A stretch of DNA of 22,714 nucleotides, taken from positions 1 to 22,714 of the forward strand of contig DMCN01000031.1 in assembly GCA_003445795.1 (NCBI GenBank), read 5' to 3'. The position numbers and the translations under genes are program-made. The notes beneath the pieces were generated by a model. The model made no database searches. It saw nothing but the letters and a program-made list of their open reading frames with translations, and was not told the origin of the DNA. Source of the stretch: Gallionellaceae bacterium. GTDB taxonomy: Bacteria; Pseudomonadota; Gammaproteobacteria; Burkholderiales; Gallionellaceae. Shown here piece after piece: positions 6,515 through 16,679 of the stretch (position 1 is its first letter; each line of letters begins with the position of its first letter).

Positions 6515-6848
6515 GATGTCGCTGGCTGAGGGCGTGCTTCAGCTCATTGAAGATTCAGCCAAGACGCAGAACTTCAGCCGGGTCAGGACAGTGTGGCTGG
6601 AGATCGGCCAGTTGGCCGGTGTGGAAGTCGAGGCGATGAAGTTCTGCTTCGATGCGGTGGTGAACGACAGCATCGCCCAGGGGGCGGAACTGGTGATCAT
6701 CGAGACGCCGGGTCAGGCCTGGTGCCTGCACTGCGCCGAAGTGGTGAATGTGAAAGCCCTGTACGATGCCTGTCCCCAGTGCGGCAGCCATCAGGTGCAG
6801 GTGACGGGCGGTAACGAGATGAGAGTCAAAGAACTCGATGTGGAATAG
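6507..6848 (+). CDS. hypA: Hydrogenase nickel-insertion protein HypA
   Basis: HypA passes nickel to the hydrogenase large subunit together with HypB. The 113-residue product has the Ni-binding N-terminus MHEMSLAEGV (His2) and a zinc site made by two CxxC pairs, C73/C76 in WCLHC and C89/C92 in CPQC. AAGGAG lies about seven bases before the ATG. The gene overlaps hupK and is followed by hypB after 11 bases, so it belongs to the same transcript. Confidence 0.98.
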   Translation: MHEMSLAEGVLQLIEDSAKTQNFSRVRTVWLEIGQLAGVEVEAMKFCFDAVVNDSIAQGAELVIIETPGQAWCLHCAEVVNVKALYDACPQCGSHQVQVTGGNEMRVKELDVE

Positions 6849-6859
6849 GAGATAGAGAG

Positions 6860-7870
6860 ATGTGTAACGTATGCGGTTGCGGCGCGGGCGAGACGACCAT
6901 CGACGGCAAGGCGGTCGAACACGGTCACGGCGGACATTTCCATGTGCATGCCGACGGCACGGCACACGATCACGATCATTCGCACGACCATGACCATGAT
7001 CACGAGCATGCCGAGGCGAAGCACATGCACTACCACCTGCACGAGGACGGCAGCTCGCACGACCATGTGCATGATCATCTGCACGGCCACGATCATCAAC
7101 ACAGTCACGATCACAGTCACACGCATGCGGACGGTTCGGTGCATTACGGCCTCGGCCCGGCAGGCGCGCATGCGCCCGGCATGAGCCAGTCGCGCATGGT
7201 GAAGATCGAGCAGGACATCCTGTCCAAGAACGACAGCTATGCCAACGAGAACCGCGCCCGCCTGGCAGAGCACGGCATCTTCGCGCTCAACCTCGTATCC
7301 AGCCCCGGCTCGGGCAAGACCACGCTGCTGGTGAAGACCATCGAGGCGCTGAACGGCCAGTTGAAACTGGCTGTGATCGAGGGCGACCAGCAGACCGACA
7401 ACGACGCCGCGCGCATCCGCGCCACCGGTGCACCCGCGCTGCAGATCAATACCGGCAAGGGCTGCCATCTAGATGCGTTCATGGTGGGCAAAGCGATGAC
7501 ACAATTGGCGCTGGCCGAGGACAGCCTGCTGCTGATCGAGAACGTCGGAAATCTGGTGTGTCCGGCCAGCTTCGATCTGGGCGAGGCGCACAAGGTGGCC
7601 ATCCTCTCGGTGACCGAGGGTGAGGACAAACCGCTCAAGTATCCCGACATGTTCCGCGCCGCCGACCTGATGCTGCTGAACAAGTGCGACCTGCTGCCTT
7701 ATCTGACTTTCGATGCCGAGCTCGCCGTGGCCAATGCGCGCCGCGTCAATCCCGATATCAAAGTGATCCGCACCTCGGCGACCAGCGGTGAAGGCATGGG
7801 CGAATGGCTGGACTGGATCAAGGCGGGTTGCAAGAAAGCGATAGACAGAAAATCGATCGATGGCAGGTAG
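6860..7870 (+). CDS. hypB: Hydrogenase nickel-incorporation GTPase HypB, long His-rich form
   Basis: HypB is a GTP-dependent nickel chaperone and store. Order of features: MCNVCGCG (C2, C5, C7, the high-affinity CxxCGC site); a histidine-rich stretch, about residues 21-105, with roughly 30 His in HDHDHSH-like runs; then a SIMIBI GTPase domain with P-loop SSPGSGKTTLL (147-157), metal switch site C202-H203, and NKCD (274-277). At 336 aa it is longer than E. coli HypB because of the His segment, as in rhizobial members able to store several Ni ions. ATG 6860 follows a GGAG-containing leader. Confidence 0.98.
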   Translation: MCNVCGCGAGETTIDGKAVEHGHGGHFHVHADGTAHDHDHSHDHDHDHEHAEAKHMHYHLHEDGSSHDHVHDHLHGHDHQHSHDHSHTHADGSVHYGLGPAGAHAPGMSQSRMVKIEQDILSKNDSYANENRARLAEHGIFALNLVSSPGSGKTTLLVKTIEALNGQLKLAVIEGDQQTDNDAARIRATGAPALQINTGKGCHLDAFMVGKAMTQLALAEDSLLLIENVGNLVCPASFDLGEAHKVAILSVTEGEDKPLKYPDMFRAADLMLLNKCDLLPYLTFDAELAVANARRVNPDIKVIRTSATSGEGMGEWLDWIKAGCKKAIDRKSIDGR

Positions 7871-7882
7871 GATGGGTTGAAC

Positions 7883-10186
7883 ATGGTCCACGCGCAGATC
7901 AGAGTCTCGGGGCAGGTACAGGGCGTCGGTTTCCGGCCCTTCGTCTACCGGCTTGCCAACGAACTCGGTCTGGCCGGCTGGGTGCGCAACGACAGCGAAG
8001 GTGTGGAGATCGCGGTCGAGGGCGACAGCACGCAGGTGATGCGACTGATCGAACGGCTGCAAAGCGAACCGCCCGCCTTGGCGCGTGTGGAAAGAGTCAC
8101 CCACGACCTGGCCAAGAAGACCACCGGCCTGCTCGGTTTCTGCATCGCCGAGAGCAAGAGCGGCAAGGTGCTCACCGGCATCGCGCCCGACATGGCGATC
8201 TGCCCGGACTGCCTGAACGAGTTGTTCGATCCCGCCGACCGCCGCTACCGCCATCCCTTCATCAACTGTATCCACTGCGGCCCGCGTTACACGCTGACCG
8301 CGCGTCTGCCCTACGACCGAGGCAACACCAGCATGGCGAAGTTCGGGCAATGCATCGCCTGCCAGCTCGAATACGACACGCCGTCGACGCGCCGCTTCCA
8401 CGCGCAACCCAACGCCTGCCCCAAGTGCGGGCCGCGCCTGAGCCTGTTCGATGCATACTGGAATCCGCTCAAGGGTGATGACCCCGTCGCGGCCGCCGCC
8501 GCACTCATCCAGGCAGGGCAGGTCGTCGCGATCAAAGGTCTGGGCGGCTTCCATCTGGTGTGTGACGCGCGCAACGCCGCTACCGTGGAGAGGTTGCGCA
8601 ACGGCAAACAGCGCGAGGAGAAGCCGTTCGCGGTGATGGTGCTGAACACACAATCCGCGCGGCATTACGCGCAGTTCCGCGAACAGGATGGCGCGCTGCT
8701 GGAGACCGGCGAACGTCCCATCGTGCTGCTGCGCCAGTCGAACATCTGTGCCGCCGAGTTGCAGGGTATCGCGCCGGGACTCTCCAGTGTCGGCCTGATG
8801 TTGCCCTACACGCCGCTGCACTATCTGCTGTTCCATGAATTGCTCGGCCGGCCTGTGGGCACCGACTGGCTGCAGCAGAAGAGCACGCTCGCGCTGGTGA
8901 TGACCAGTGCCAACCCCGGCGGCGAGCCGCTGGTGAAGGATGACGACGAGGCGCGCAATTCGCTGTTCGGCCTGGCCGATGCCTTCCTCACCCATGACCG
9001 CGACATCCTGCACCGCTGCGACGACAGCGTGATGAAGTGGCAGGGCAAGGCGCCGACCTTCGTGCGCCGCGCGCGCGGTTACACACCGCGCCGCATCAAA
9101 CTGCCCTTTACCGGACCGTCGGTGCTGGCCTGCGGTGCCTGGCTGAAGAACACCGTCTGCATCACGCGCGGCGACGAAGCTTTCGTCTCGCAACACATCG
9201 GCGACCTCGACCATGTCGGCACACGCGAGATGCTGGACGAGACGGTCGCTTACCTGATCGACATCCTCGATGTGCAGCCGCAGGCTGTCGCGCACGACCT
9301 GCATCCCGATTTCTACAGTACCCAGTTCGCGCAGGCTTATGCCGCGCGACACGGCCTGCCGCTGTTCGCCGTGCAGCATCACCATGCGCACATCGCCGCC
9401 ATCTGCGCCGAACACCGCGTCACCGAGCCGGTGCTCGGCCTCGCGCTGGACGGCGTGGGGCTGGGTACGGACGGCAGCGCCTGGGGCGGCGAGTTGTTGC
9501 GGGTGTCGGGCGCAGGATTCGAGCGCCTCGGCCATCTCGCGCCGCTGACGCTGCCCGGCGGAGACCGCGCCGCGCGCGAACCCTGGCGCATGGCGGCAGC
9601 GGCATTGTTCGACATGAATCGCGCCGACGAGATCGCGCGCCGTTTCCCTGCCCAGACGGCGGCAGCGATGATGGCCGACATGCTGCAACGCAAGCTCAAC
9701 TGCGTGGAGACGAGCAGCATGGGACGCTGGTTCGATGCGGCGGCCGGCTTGCTCGGGGTGAAAGAGATACAGGCGTATGAGGGCCAGGCGGCGATGCTGC
9801 TGGAAGGGTTGGCCGAGCGCCACGGCAAGGTTGCGCCGCTTCCCTTGGGTTACATAACCACCGCGCAGAACGATCTGGATTTCCGTCCGCTGCTGGCGAA
9901 ACTCGCCGACTGCGACGATGCCGCCTACGGCGCGGCGCTGTTCCACGCCACGCTGGCCGAGGGGCTGTGCGGCTGGGTGCAGCGCGCCGCCGGACGCGGC
10001 AGCATCAAGTATGTCGCGCTGGGCGGCGGCTGTTTCCTCAACAAGATACTGACGCAGGCGTTGACCGACAGTCTGACCACTTGCGGCCTGGACGTGCTGG
10101 CCGCACAACAGTTGCCGCCCAACGACGGCGCGATCTCGTTCGGCCAGGCCGGCATCGCGCTGCAACTTCTCAATCAAGGAGCTTAA
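7883..10186 (+). CDS. hypF: Carbamoyltransferase HypF
   Basis: HypF activates carbamoyl phosphate with ATP and transfers the carbamoyl group to the HypE C-terminal Cys, giving the CN ligands of the active-site iron. Domains: acylphosphatase (QVQGVGFRPFVYRLA, about 11-25); two zinc fingers (C107/C110 with C129/C132, and C157/C160 with C179/C182); a YrdC-like domain (about 195-380); and a Kae1-like domain with HHHAH at 499-503 and GGGCFLN near the end. The length of 767 aa is typical. ATG 7883 is preferred because MVHAQIRVSG fits the family; a TTG six bases earlier (7877) is possible. The ribosome site is probably AGGATGGG. Confidence 0.97.
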   Translation: MVHAQIRVSGQVQGVGFRPFVYRLANELGLAGWVRNDSEGVEIAVEGDSTQVMRLIERLQSEPPALARVERVTHDLAKKTTGLLGFCIAESKSGKVLTGIAPDMAICPDCLNELFDPADRRYRHPFINCIHCGPRYTLTARLPYDRGNTSMAKFGQCIACQLEYDTPSTRRFHAQPNACPKCGPRLSLFDAYWNPLKGDDPVAAAAALIQAGQVVAIKGLGGFHLVCDARNAATVERLRNGKQREEKPFAVMVLNTQSARHYAQFREQDGALLETGERPIVLLRQSNICAAELQGIAPGLSSVGLMLPYTPLHYLLFHELLGRPVGTDWLQQKSTLALVMTSANPGGEPLVKDDDEARNSLFGLADAFLTHDRDILHRCDDSVMKWQGKAPTFVRRARGYTPRRIKLPFTGPSVLACGAWLKNTVCITRGDEAFVSQHIGDLDHVGTREMLDETVAYLIDILDVQPQAVAHDLHPDFYSTQFAQAYAARHGLPLFAVQHHHAHIAAICAEHRVTEPVLGLALDGVGLGTDGSAWGGELLRVSGAGFERLGHLAPLTLPGGDRAAREPWRMAAAALFDMNRADEIARRFPAQTAAAMMADMLQRKLNCVETSSMGRWFDAAAGLLGVKEIQAYEGQAAMLLEGLAERHGKVAPLPLGYITTAQNDLDFRPLLAKLADCDDAAYGAALFHATLAEGLCGWVQRAAGRGSIKYVALGGGCFLNKILTQALTDSLTTCGLDVLAAQQLPPNDGAISFGQAGIALQLLNQGA

Positions 10187-10188
10187 CC

Positions 10189-10443
10189 ATGTGTCTCGCC
10201 ATCCCCGCCCGCATCGAGGAAATGACCACACCGGGCAATGCCATCGTCAACCTCGGCGGTGTGCGCAAGGAGATATCGCTGGCGCTGGTGGATGATGCCG
10301 TCGTCGGCGATTACGTCATCGTGCACGTCGGCTACGCCCTGCAGAAGCTGGATCAGGAAGAAGCCGAGCGCACGCTGCAGATGTTCGCCGAGATGGGACA
10401 GCTGGACGAGCTGCGCAGTGAACTCGCCGGGGACGCAGCATGA
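10189..10443 (+). CDS. hypC: Hydrogenase assembly chaperone HypC
   Basis: HypC (84 aa) carries the Fe(CN)2CO unit with HypD and delivers it to the large-subunit precursor. Cys2 in MCLAIPARI is the essential residue, and the GGVRKEISLALV segment is typical of the family. AAGGAG lies 8 bases ahead of the ATG. The stop overlaps the hypD start as ATGA. It is distinct from the HupF paralogue at 3014, which starts MCLGIP. Confidence 0.97.
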   Translation: MCLAIPARIEEMTTPGNAIVNLGGVRKEISLALVDDAVVGDYVIVHVGYALQKLDQEEAERTLQMFAEMGQLDELRSELAGDAA

Positions 10444-11552
10444 AATACGTCGACGAATTCCGCGACGGCGAACTGGCGAAGAACATCTCCGCCAACATCG
10501 CGCGCGAGGCCGATCCGAAACGTAACTACCGCCTGATGGAATTCTGCGGCGGACACACGCACGCCATCTCGCGTTACGGCATCGCCGATCTGCTACCGTC
10601 CAACGTGCGCATGATCCACGGCCCCGGCTGCCCGGTGTGCGTATTGCCCATCGGCCGCGTCGACCAGGCCATCCGTCTGGCGCGCGAGCACGGCGTGATC
10701 CTGTGCACCTACGCCGACACCGTGCGCGTGCCGGCCTCGGACAATCTGTCGCTGATGCGCGCCAAAGCCAAGGGCGCCGACGTGCGCATGATCTATTCGA
10801 CCCAGGATGCGCTGAAGATCGCGCGCGAGAATCCGCAGCGCGAAGTGGTGTTCCTCGCCATCGGCTTCGAGACCACCACGCCGCCGACCGCCGTCGCGAT
10901 CAAGCAGGCCGCCGCCGAAGGGTTGAAGAATTTCAGCATCCTGTGCGACCACGTGCTGACCCCGGCCGCGATGCACGCCATCCTGGCGGTCGAAGGCGGT
11001 GTGGCAATCGACGGCTTCGTCGGTCCCGCGCATGTCTCCACCGTCATCGGCAGCAAACCCTACGAACCCTTCGCCGACGACTACGGCAAGCCGGTGGTCA
11101 TCGCCGGCTTCGAGCCGCTGGACGTGATGCAGGCGATCCTGATGCTGGTGCGCCAGGTCAACGACGGCCGTGCCGCCGTGGAGAACGAATTCACCCGTGC
11201 CGTGACGCGCGAAGGCAACCTGAAAGCGCAGGAGCTGGTGGCCGAAGTGTTCGAGCTGCGCGACATGTTCGAGTGGCGCGGTCTCGGCAGCGTGCCGAAC
11301 AGCGCACTGAAACTGCGCCCGAAATACGCGGCTTTCGATGCCGAGCTCAAGTTCAAAGTCGATTACGTCGAAGTCCCCGACAACAAGGCCTGCGAATGCG
11401 CCGCGATTTTGAGAGGCCAGAAACGCCCGCAGGAATGCAAGATCTTCGGCACGGTATGCACACCGGAGAACCCGGTCGGCTCCTGCATGGTGTCGTCGGA
11501 AGGGGCGTGTGCCGCGCATTACAGTTATGGCCGATTCAGGGAGACTGTCTGA
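10440..11552 (+). CDS. hypD: Hydrogenase formation protein HypD
   Basis: HypD is an iron-sulfur protein of 370 aa where the Fe(CN)2CO centre is built with HypC and HypE. Key motifs: FCGGHTHAISRYG (C36), GPGCPVCVLP (C64, C67), IGFETTTP, and the C-terminal cysteine-rich part with CECA, QECKIFGTVC and GSCMVSSEGACAAHY, which contains the [4Fe-4S] ligands. The start overlaps hypC by four bases, and the stop shares one base with the hypE ATG. Confidence 0.98.
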   Translation: MKYVDEFRDGELAKNISANIAREADPKRNYRLMEFCGGHTHAISRYGIADLLPSNVRMIHGPGCPVCVLPIGRVDQAIRLAREHGVILCTYADTVRVPASDNLSLMRAKAKGADVRMIYSTQDALKIARENPQREVVFLAIGFETTTPPTAVAIKQAAAEGLKNFSILCDHVLTPAAMHAILAVEGGVAIDGFVGPAHVSTVIGSKPYEPFADDYGKPVVIAGFEPLDVMQAILMLVRQVNDGRAAVENEFTRAVTREGNLKAQELVAEVFELRDMFEWRGLGSVPNSALKLRPKYAAFDAELKFKVDYVEVPDNKACECAAILRGQKRPQECKIFGTVCTPENPVGSCMVSSEGACAAHYSYGRFRETV

Positions 11553-12601
11553 TGAGCACAGTCAAACCCAACTACACCCGCCCGCTCGACATCAAGAACG
11601 GCCGCGTCGACATGTCGCACGGTTCCGGCGGGCGCGCGATGGCGCAGCTCATTACCGAGCTGTTCGCGGCGGCGTTCGACAACGAATATCTGGCGCAGGG
11701 TAACGACGGTGCATTGCTGCCTTCTGCTGCCGGCCGACTGGTGATGGCGACCGACAGTCATGTGGTATCGCCGCTGTTCTTTGCGGGTGGCGACATCGGT
11801 TGCCTGTCGGTGCACGGCACCATCAACGATGTGGCAGTGATGGGGGCAACGCCTCTGTATCTGTCGGCAGGCTTCATCCTGGAAGAGGGTTTTCCGCTGG
11901 CCGATCTGAAACGCATCGTCGAATCCATGGCGCAGGCTGCGCGCGAGGCGGGTGTACCTGTCGTCACCGGCGACACCAAAGTGGTCGAGCAGGGCAAGGG
12001 CGACGGCGTGTTCATCACCACGACAGGCGTTGGCGTGGTGCGCGAGGGAGTGAATCTCTCCGGCGATCTGGCCAAGCCGGGCGACAAGATATTGCTGTCC
12101 GGCACCATCGGCGACCACGGCATGGCAATCCTGTCGCAGCGCGAGGGACTGACTTTCTCCGCGCCCATCGTGTCGGACACGGCAGCGTTGCACGGGCTCA
12201 TCGCCGCGATGCTCGACAGCGGGGTGAAGTTGCGCGTGCTGCGCGACCCGACGCGAGGTGGCCTGGCGACGACGCTGAACGAGATCGCCAAGCAATCCGG
12301 CGTGGGGATGATGCTGCAGGAATCGGCGATCGCGGTGAACCAGCCGGTCGAGGCGGCGTGCGAGTTCCTTGGCCTCGATCCGCTCTATGTGGCCAACGAA
12401 GGCAAGCTGATCGCGATCTGCGCGCCGGAAGATGCCGCGCGCCTGCTGGAAGTGATGCGCGCGCATCCGCTGGGCAAGGGCGCTTCCGTCATCGGCGAGG
12501 TGCTGGATGATGCGCACGGTTTTGTGCAGATGACGACGAAGTTGGGCGGCCGCAGGGTCGTAGACTGGCTGGCGGGCGAACAGTTACCGAGGATCTGTTA
12601 A
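11552..12601 (+). CDS. hypE: Carbamoyl dehydratase HypE
   Basis: HypE dehydrates the carbamoyl group on its C-terminal cysteine to thiocyanate with ATP, supplying cyanide to iron on HypCD. The product is 349 aa and ends PRIC, the invariant tail with the modified Cys349. Other landmarks are MSHGSGGRAM near the N-terminus, an ATDSHVVSPLFF metal/nucleotide loop and LRDPTRGGLA, all of the PurM-like ATPase fold. GGGAG lies ten bases before ATG 11552. The same frame stays open far upstream through hypD, but that extension is only a shadow. No hypX gene follows, unlike Cupriavidus megaplasmid loci. Confidence 0.97.
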   Translation: MSTVKPNYTRPLDIKNGRVDMSHGSGGRAMAQLITELFAAAFDNEYLAQGNDGALLPSAAGRLVMATDSHVVSPLFFAGGDIGCLSVHGTINDVAVMGATPLYLSAGFILEEGFPLADLKRIVESMAQAAREAGVPVVTGDTKVVEQGKGDGVFITTTGVGVVREGVNLSGDLAKPGDKILLSGTIGDHGMAILSQREGLTFSAPIVSDTAALHGLIAAMLDSGVKLRVLRDPTRGGLATTLNEIAKQSGVGMMLQESAIAVNQPVEAACEFLGLDPLYVANEGKLIAICAPEDAARLLEVMRAHPLGKGASVIGEVLDDAHGFVQMTTKLGGRRVVDWLAGEQLPRIC

Positions 12602-12603
12602 TC

Positions 12604-14044
<1,441 letters not shown>

Positions 14045-14052
<8 letters not shown>

Positions 14053-15061
14053 CAGCAAGCACGAACCGCTCAATCTGCTGTGGCTGCAATCGGGCGGCTG
14101 CGGCGGTTGCACGCTGTCGCTGCTGAATGCGGATTGCCGCAATCTGTTCGATACACTGAAGGGGCTCGGCATCAACCTGCTGTGGCATCCGGCCTTGTCC
14201 GAGCAGACTGCCGACGAGGCGCGCAAGATCATTGACGACTGCGCCAGCGGCGCGGTGCGGTTGGACATCCTCTGTCTTGAAGGCGCGGTGTTGCGCGGCC
14301 CGTTCGGCAGCGGCGGCTTCCATCGCACCGCCAATGGCAATTCGATGAAGAGCATGCTCGAACGTCTGGCGCATGCGGCGCGCTATACCGTCGCGGTCGG
14401 CAGCTGTGCCGCATTCGGCGGCGTGACCTCGGGCGGCAGCAACCCGACCGATGCCTGCGGCATGCAATATGAAGGCGACGCGCAGGGCGGCTTGCTGGGC
14501 GAGGATTACCGTGCGAAGAGCGGCCTGCCGGTGGTCAACATCTCCGGTTGCCCGACCCATCCGAACTGGGTGGTGGAGACGCTGGCATCCATTGCCGCTG
14601 GCGAGATGGGCGAAGAACAGCTGGATGTCTACCGCCGCCCGCGCCTGTATGCCGATCATCTGGTGCACCACGGCTGCACGCGCAACGAGTTCTACGAGTT
14701 TAAGGCCAGCGCGCAGAAGCCGTCCGACCTCGGCTGCCTGATGGAGAACCTCGGCTGCAAGGGCACGCAGGTGCATGCCGATTGCAACATCCGCCTCTGG
14801 AACGGTGAAGGTTCCTGCGTGCGCGGCGGTTATGCCTGCATCGCCTGCACCGAGCCCGGCTTCGAAGAGCCGGGACATCCTTTCGGCGTGACGCCCAAAG
14901 TGGCGGGTATCCCCATCGGATTGCCGACCGACATGCCGAAGGCGTGGTTCGTCGCGCTGGCGTCGCTGTCGAAGTCGGCCACGCCGAAACGTGTGAAGGA
15001 GAACGCGGTGTCCGACCATCAGGTGATCACGCCTGCGAGCAAGAGGACGAGGTTGAAGTGA
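14045..15061 (+). CDS. hoxB: Regulatory (H2-sensing) hydrogenase small subunit
   Basis: This is the iron-sulfur subunit of the HoxBC/HupUV sensor, 338 aa. GTG 14045 is chosen: it overlaps the hoxA end, and the mature-type N-terminus LNLLWLQSGGCGGCTLSLLN begins at once. There is no twin-arginine signal peptide, so it stays in the cytoplasm, as sensors do. C19 and C22 open the proximal cluster. Other cysteine motifs are VGSCAAFGGV, NISGCPTHPNW, and a C-terminal block with CNIRLWNGEGSC and GYACIACTEPGF for the medial and distal clusters. An upstream in-frame ATG at 13970 lies inside hoxA and is rejected. A repeat element separates it from hoxC. Confidence 0.96.
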
Positions 15062-15097
15062 TGAAAATGTTTTCCTCTGCGTTTTTTATTTCCGCTC

Positions 15098-15175
15098 AAA
15101 CCCCTTCCAACTCCCCCTTGTCAGGGGGAGAGCTGAGCGGCTCCTCCCCTGACAAGGGGAGGTTGGGAGGGGTTT
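15098..15175. repeat. Palindromic repeat, family C (hoxB-hoxC gap)
   Basis: Two long arms face each other: AAACCCCTTCCAACTCCCCC and following bases at 15098-15130, and their counterpart ending GTTGGGAGGGGTTT at 15141-15175. Within each arm a short hairpin, CCCTTGTCAGGGGG or CCCCTGACAAGGGG, is visible. It belongs to a common dispersed intergenic class. Its place between two genes whose products form one complex makes an effect on the hoxB:hoxC ratio possible. Confidence 0.8.
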
Positions 15176-15221
15176 GTATGCCTAAGTGTTTACCGTGTCT
15201 CTGTGGTGAAGGGTTTTCAAA

Positions 15222-16670
15222 ATGACCCGCCGCATCGTCGGACCATTCAACCGTGTCGAGGGCGACCTCGAGGTCACGCTCGACATCGAGGGCGGCATCG
15301 TGCGCGCCGCCTACGTGAACTCGCCGATGTATCGCGGCTTCGAGCAGATCCTGCTGGGCAAGCATCCGCTCGATGCGCTGGTGTACGTGCCGCGCATCTG
15401 CGGCATCTGCTCGGTGGCGCAATCGGCGGCGGCGGCACAGGCGTTGGCGCAGGGTATGGGCTTGCAGCCGCCCGACAACGGCCGCCTCGCTGCCAATCTC
15501 ACCCTGGCGGCGGAGAACCTCGCCGACCACCTGAGTCACTTCTATCTGTTCTTCATGCCGGATTTCGCGCGCGACGGTTATCGCGACCGCGCCTGGTTCG
15601 CCGACGCGCAAGCGCGTTTCAAATCGGTATCGGGCTCGGCCACCAACGATGTACTGCCGGTGCGCGCGAAGTTCATGAATGTGATGTCCTATCTTGCGGG
15701 CCGCTGGCCGCACACGCTGTCGCTGCAACCGGGAGGCTCGTCGCGGCCGCTGGAAGAAGCGGAGAAGTTGCGCCTCAAGATGCTGCTGAACGAGTTCCGT
15801 GCCTTCCTCGAACGCACACTGTTCGGCGACACGCTGGAGGCGGTTGCTGCACTGGATAGCGAGGAGGCGCTGTATGCCTGGATGCAGCCGCGTGCCAAGT
15901 CCGCCGATTTCCCGCGCTTCCTGCATATCGCGCGCGATCTGGATCTGCAGAAGATGGGACGCGCCGCCGACCGCTTCATGAGTTACGGCGCATATAGAGA
16001 TGGTGCGGCTGCATTATTCCCCGCTGGCGTGTGGGCTGACGGCAAGTTGCAGGCACTGGATACAACCGCGATCCGCGAGGATGTGAGCAGCAGCTGGATG
16101 GCGGGCGATGAGGCGCTGGCACCGCAAGAAGGTCGCACCCTGCCGCAGCCGGACAAGCCCGATGCCTATTCCTGGTGCAAGGCGCCGCGTCTGTCCGGCC
16201 AGGTGATGGAGACGGGTGCCCTAGCGCGCCAGATGATCGCGGGCCACCCGCTGGCGCGCGATCTGGTGGGACGTCACGGCGCTAGCGTGACAGCACGCGT
16301 GGTCGCACGAATGCTGGAATTCGCGCTGGTGATCCCGGCGATGGAGAGTTGGCTGCAACAGATACGGCCGGGCGCACCTTTCTGCCTGCCCGCGCTGGAG
16401 CTGGACGAAGTGCGCGGCATCGGCCTGATCGAAGCGGCGCGCGGTAGTCTCGGCCACTGGATGGATGTGCGCAAAGGCAAACTGCACAACTACCAGATCA
16501 TCGCGCCGACCACCTGGAACTTCTCGCCGCGCGATGCGGCAGGCGTGCCGGGAGCGTTGGAGCAGGCGCTGGTCGGACTGGCAGCGGAAGAGGGCGGCAA
16601 CGCCGCGCCGCTGGCGGTGCAGCATGTAGTCAGATCGTTCGACCCGTGCATGGTGTGCACGGTGCATTAA
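15222..16670 (+). CDS. hoxC: Regulatory (H2-sensing) hydrogenase large subunit
   Basis: This is the catalytic-type subunit of the H2 sensor, 482 aa. The N-terminal metal motif is RICGICSVAQS (C60, C63), and the C-terminal motif is DPCMVCTVH (C476, C479). Translation stops right at the His, so no protease-cleaved extension exists. That feature and the AQ in place of the usual His after CGIC are hallmarks of group 2b regulatory hydrogenases. PTTWNFSPRDAAG is also present. The start ATG 15222 has only a modest GAAGGG site, and the leader carries a repeat. It pairs with HoxB and signals to HoxJ. Confidence 0.96.
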   Translation: MTRRIVGPFNRVEGDLEVTLDIEGGIVRAAYVNSPMYRGFEQILLGKHPLDALVYVPRICGICSVAQSAAAAQALAQGMGLQPPDNGRLAANLTLAAENLADHLSHFYLFFMPDFARDGYRDRAWFADAQARFKSVSGSATNDVLPVRAKFMNVMSYLAGRWPHTLSLQPGGSSRPLEEAEKLRLKMLLNEFRAFLERTLFGDTLEAVAALDSEEALYAWMQPRAKSADFPRFLHIARDLDLQKMGRAADRFMSYGAYRDGAAALFPAGVWADGKLQALDTTAIREDVSSSWMAGDEALAPQEGRTLPQPDKPDAYSWCKAPRLSGQVMETGALARQMIAGHPLARDLVGRHGASVTARVVARMLEFALVIPAMESWLQQIRPGAPFCLPALELDEVRGIGLIEAARGSLGHWMDVRKGKLHNYQIIAPTTWNFSPRDAAGVPGALEQALVGLAAEEGGNAAPLAVQHVVRSFDPCMVCTVH

Positions 16671-16679
16671 GGAGAGCAC

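Noticed and set aside
6942..7140. Tandem CATGATCACGA-like bases in hypB as a DNA repeat or CRISPR
   Set aside because: The repetition is explained by codons for the His-Asp-rich protein segment, and there is no repeat-spacer regularity. No CRISPR array was seen anywhere in the window.
7469..10231. Very long antisense open frame (920 codons) opposite hypF and part of hypB
   Set aside because: It is a high-GC shadow of the strongly supported HypF frame, with low-complexity Q/H/R-rich composition and no recognisable domain.
10637..11551. Apparent 305-residue N-terminal extension of HypE through hypD
   Set aside because: HypE homologues start near 11552, the upstream part is the out-of-frame shadow of hypD, and a GGGAG site precedes the 11552 ATG.
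14944..15225. Open frame of 93 codons spanning the hoxB end and the repeat
   Set aside because: Its C-terminal half is translated repeat, and it overlaps hoxB out of frame without a ribosome site.
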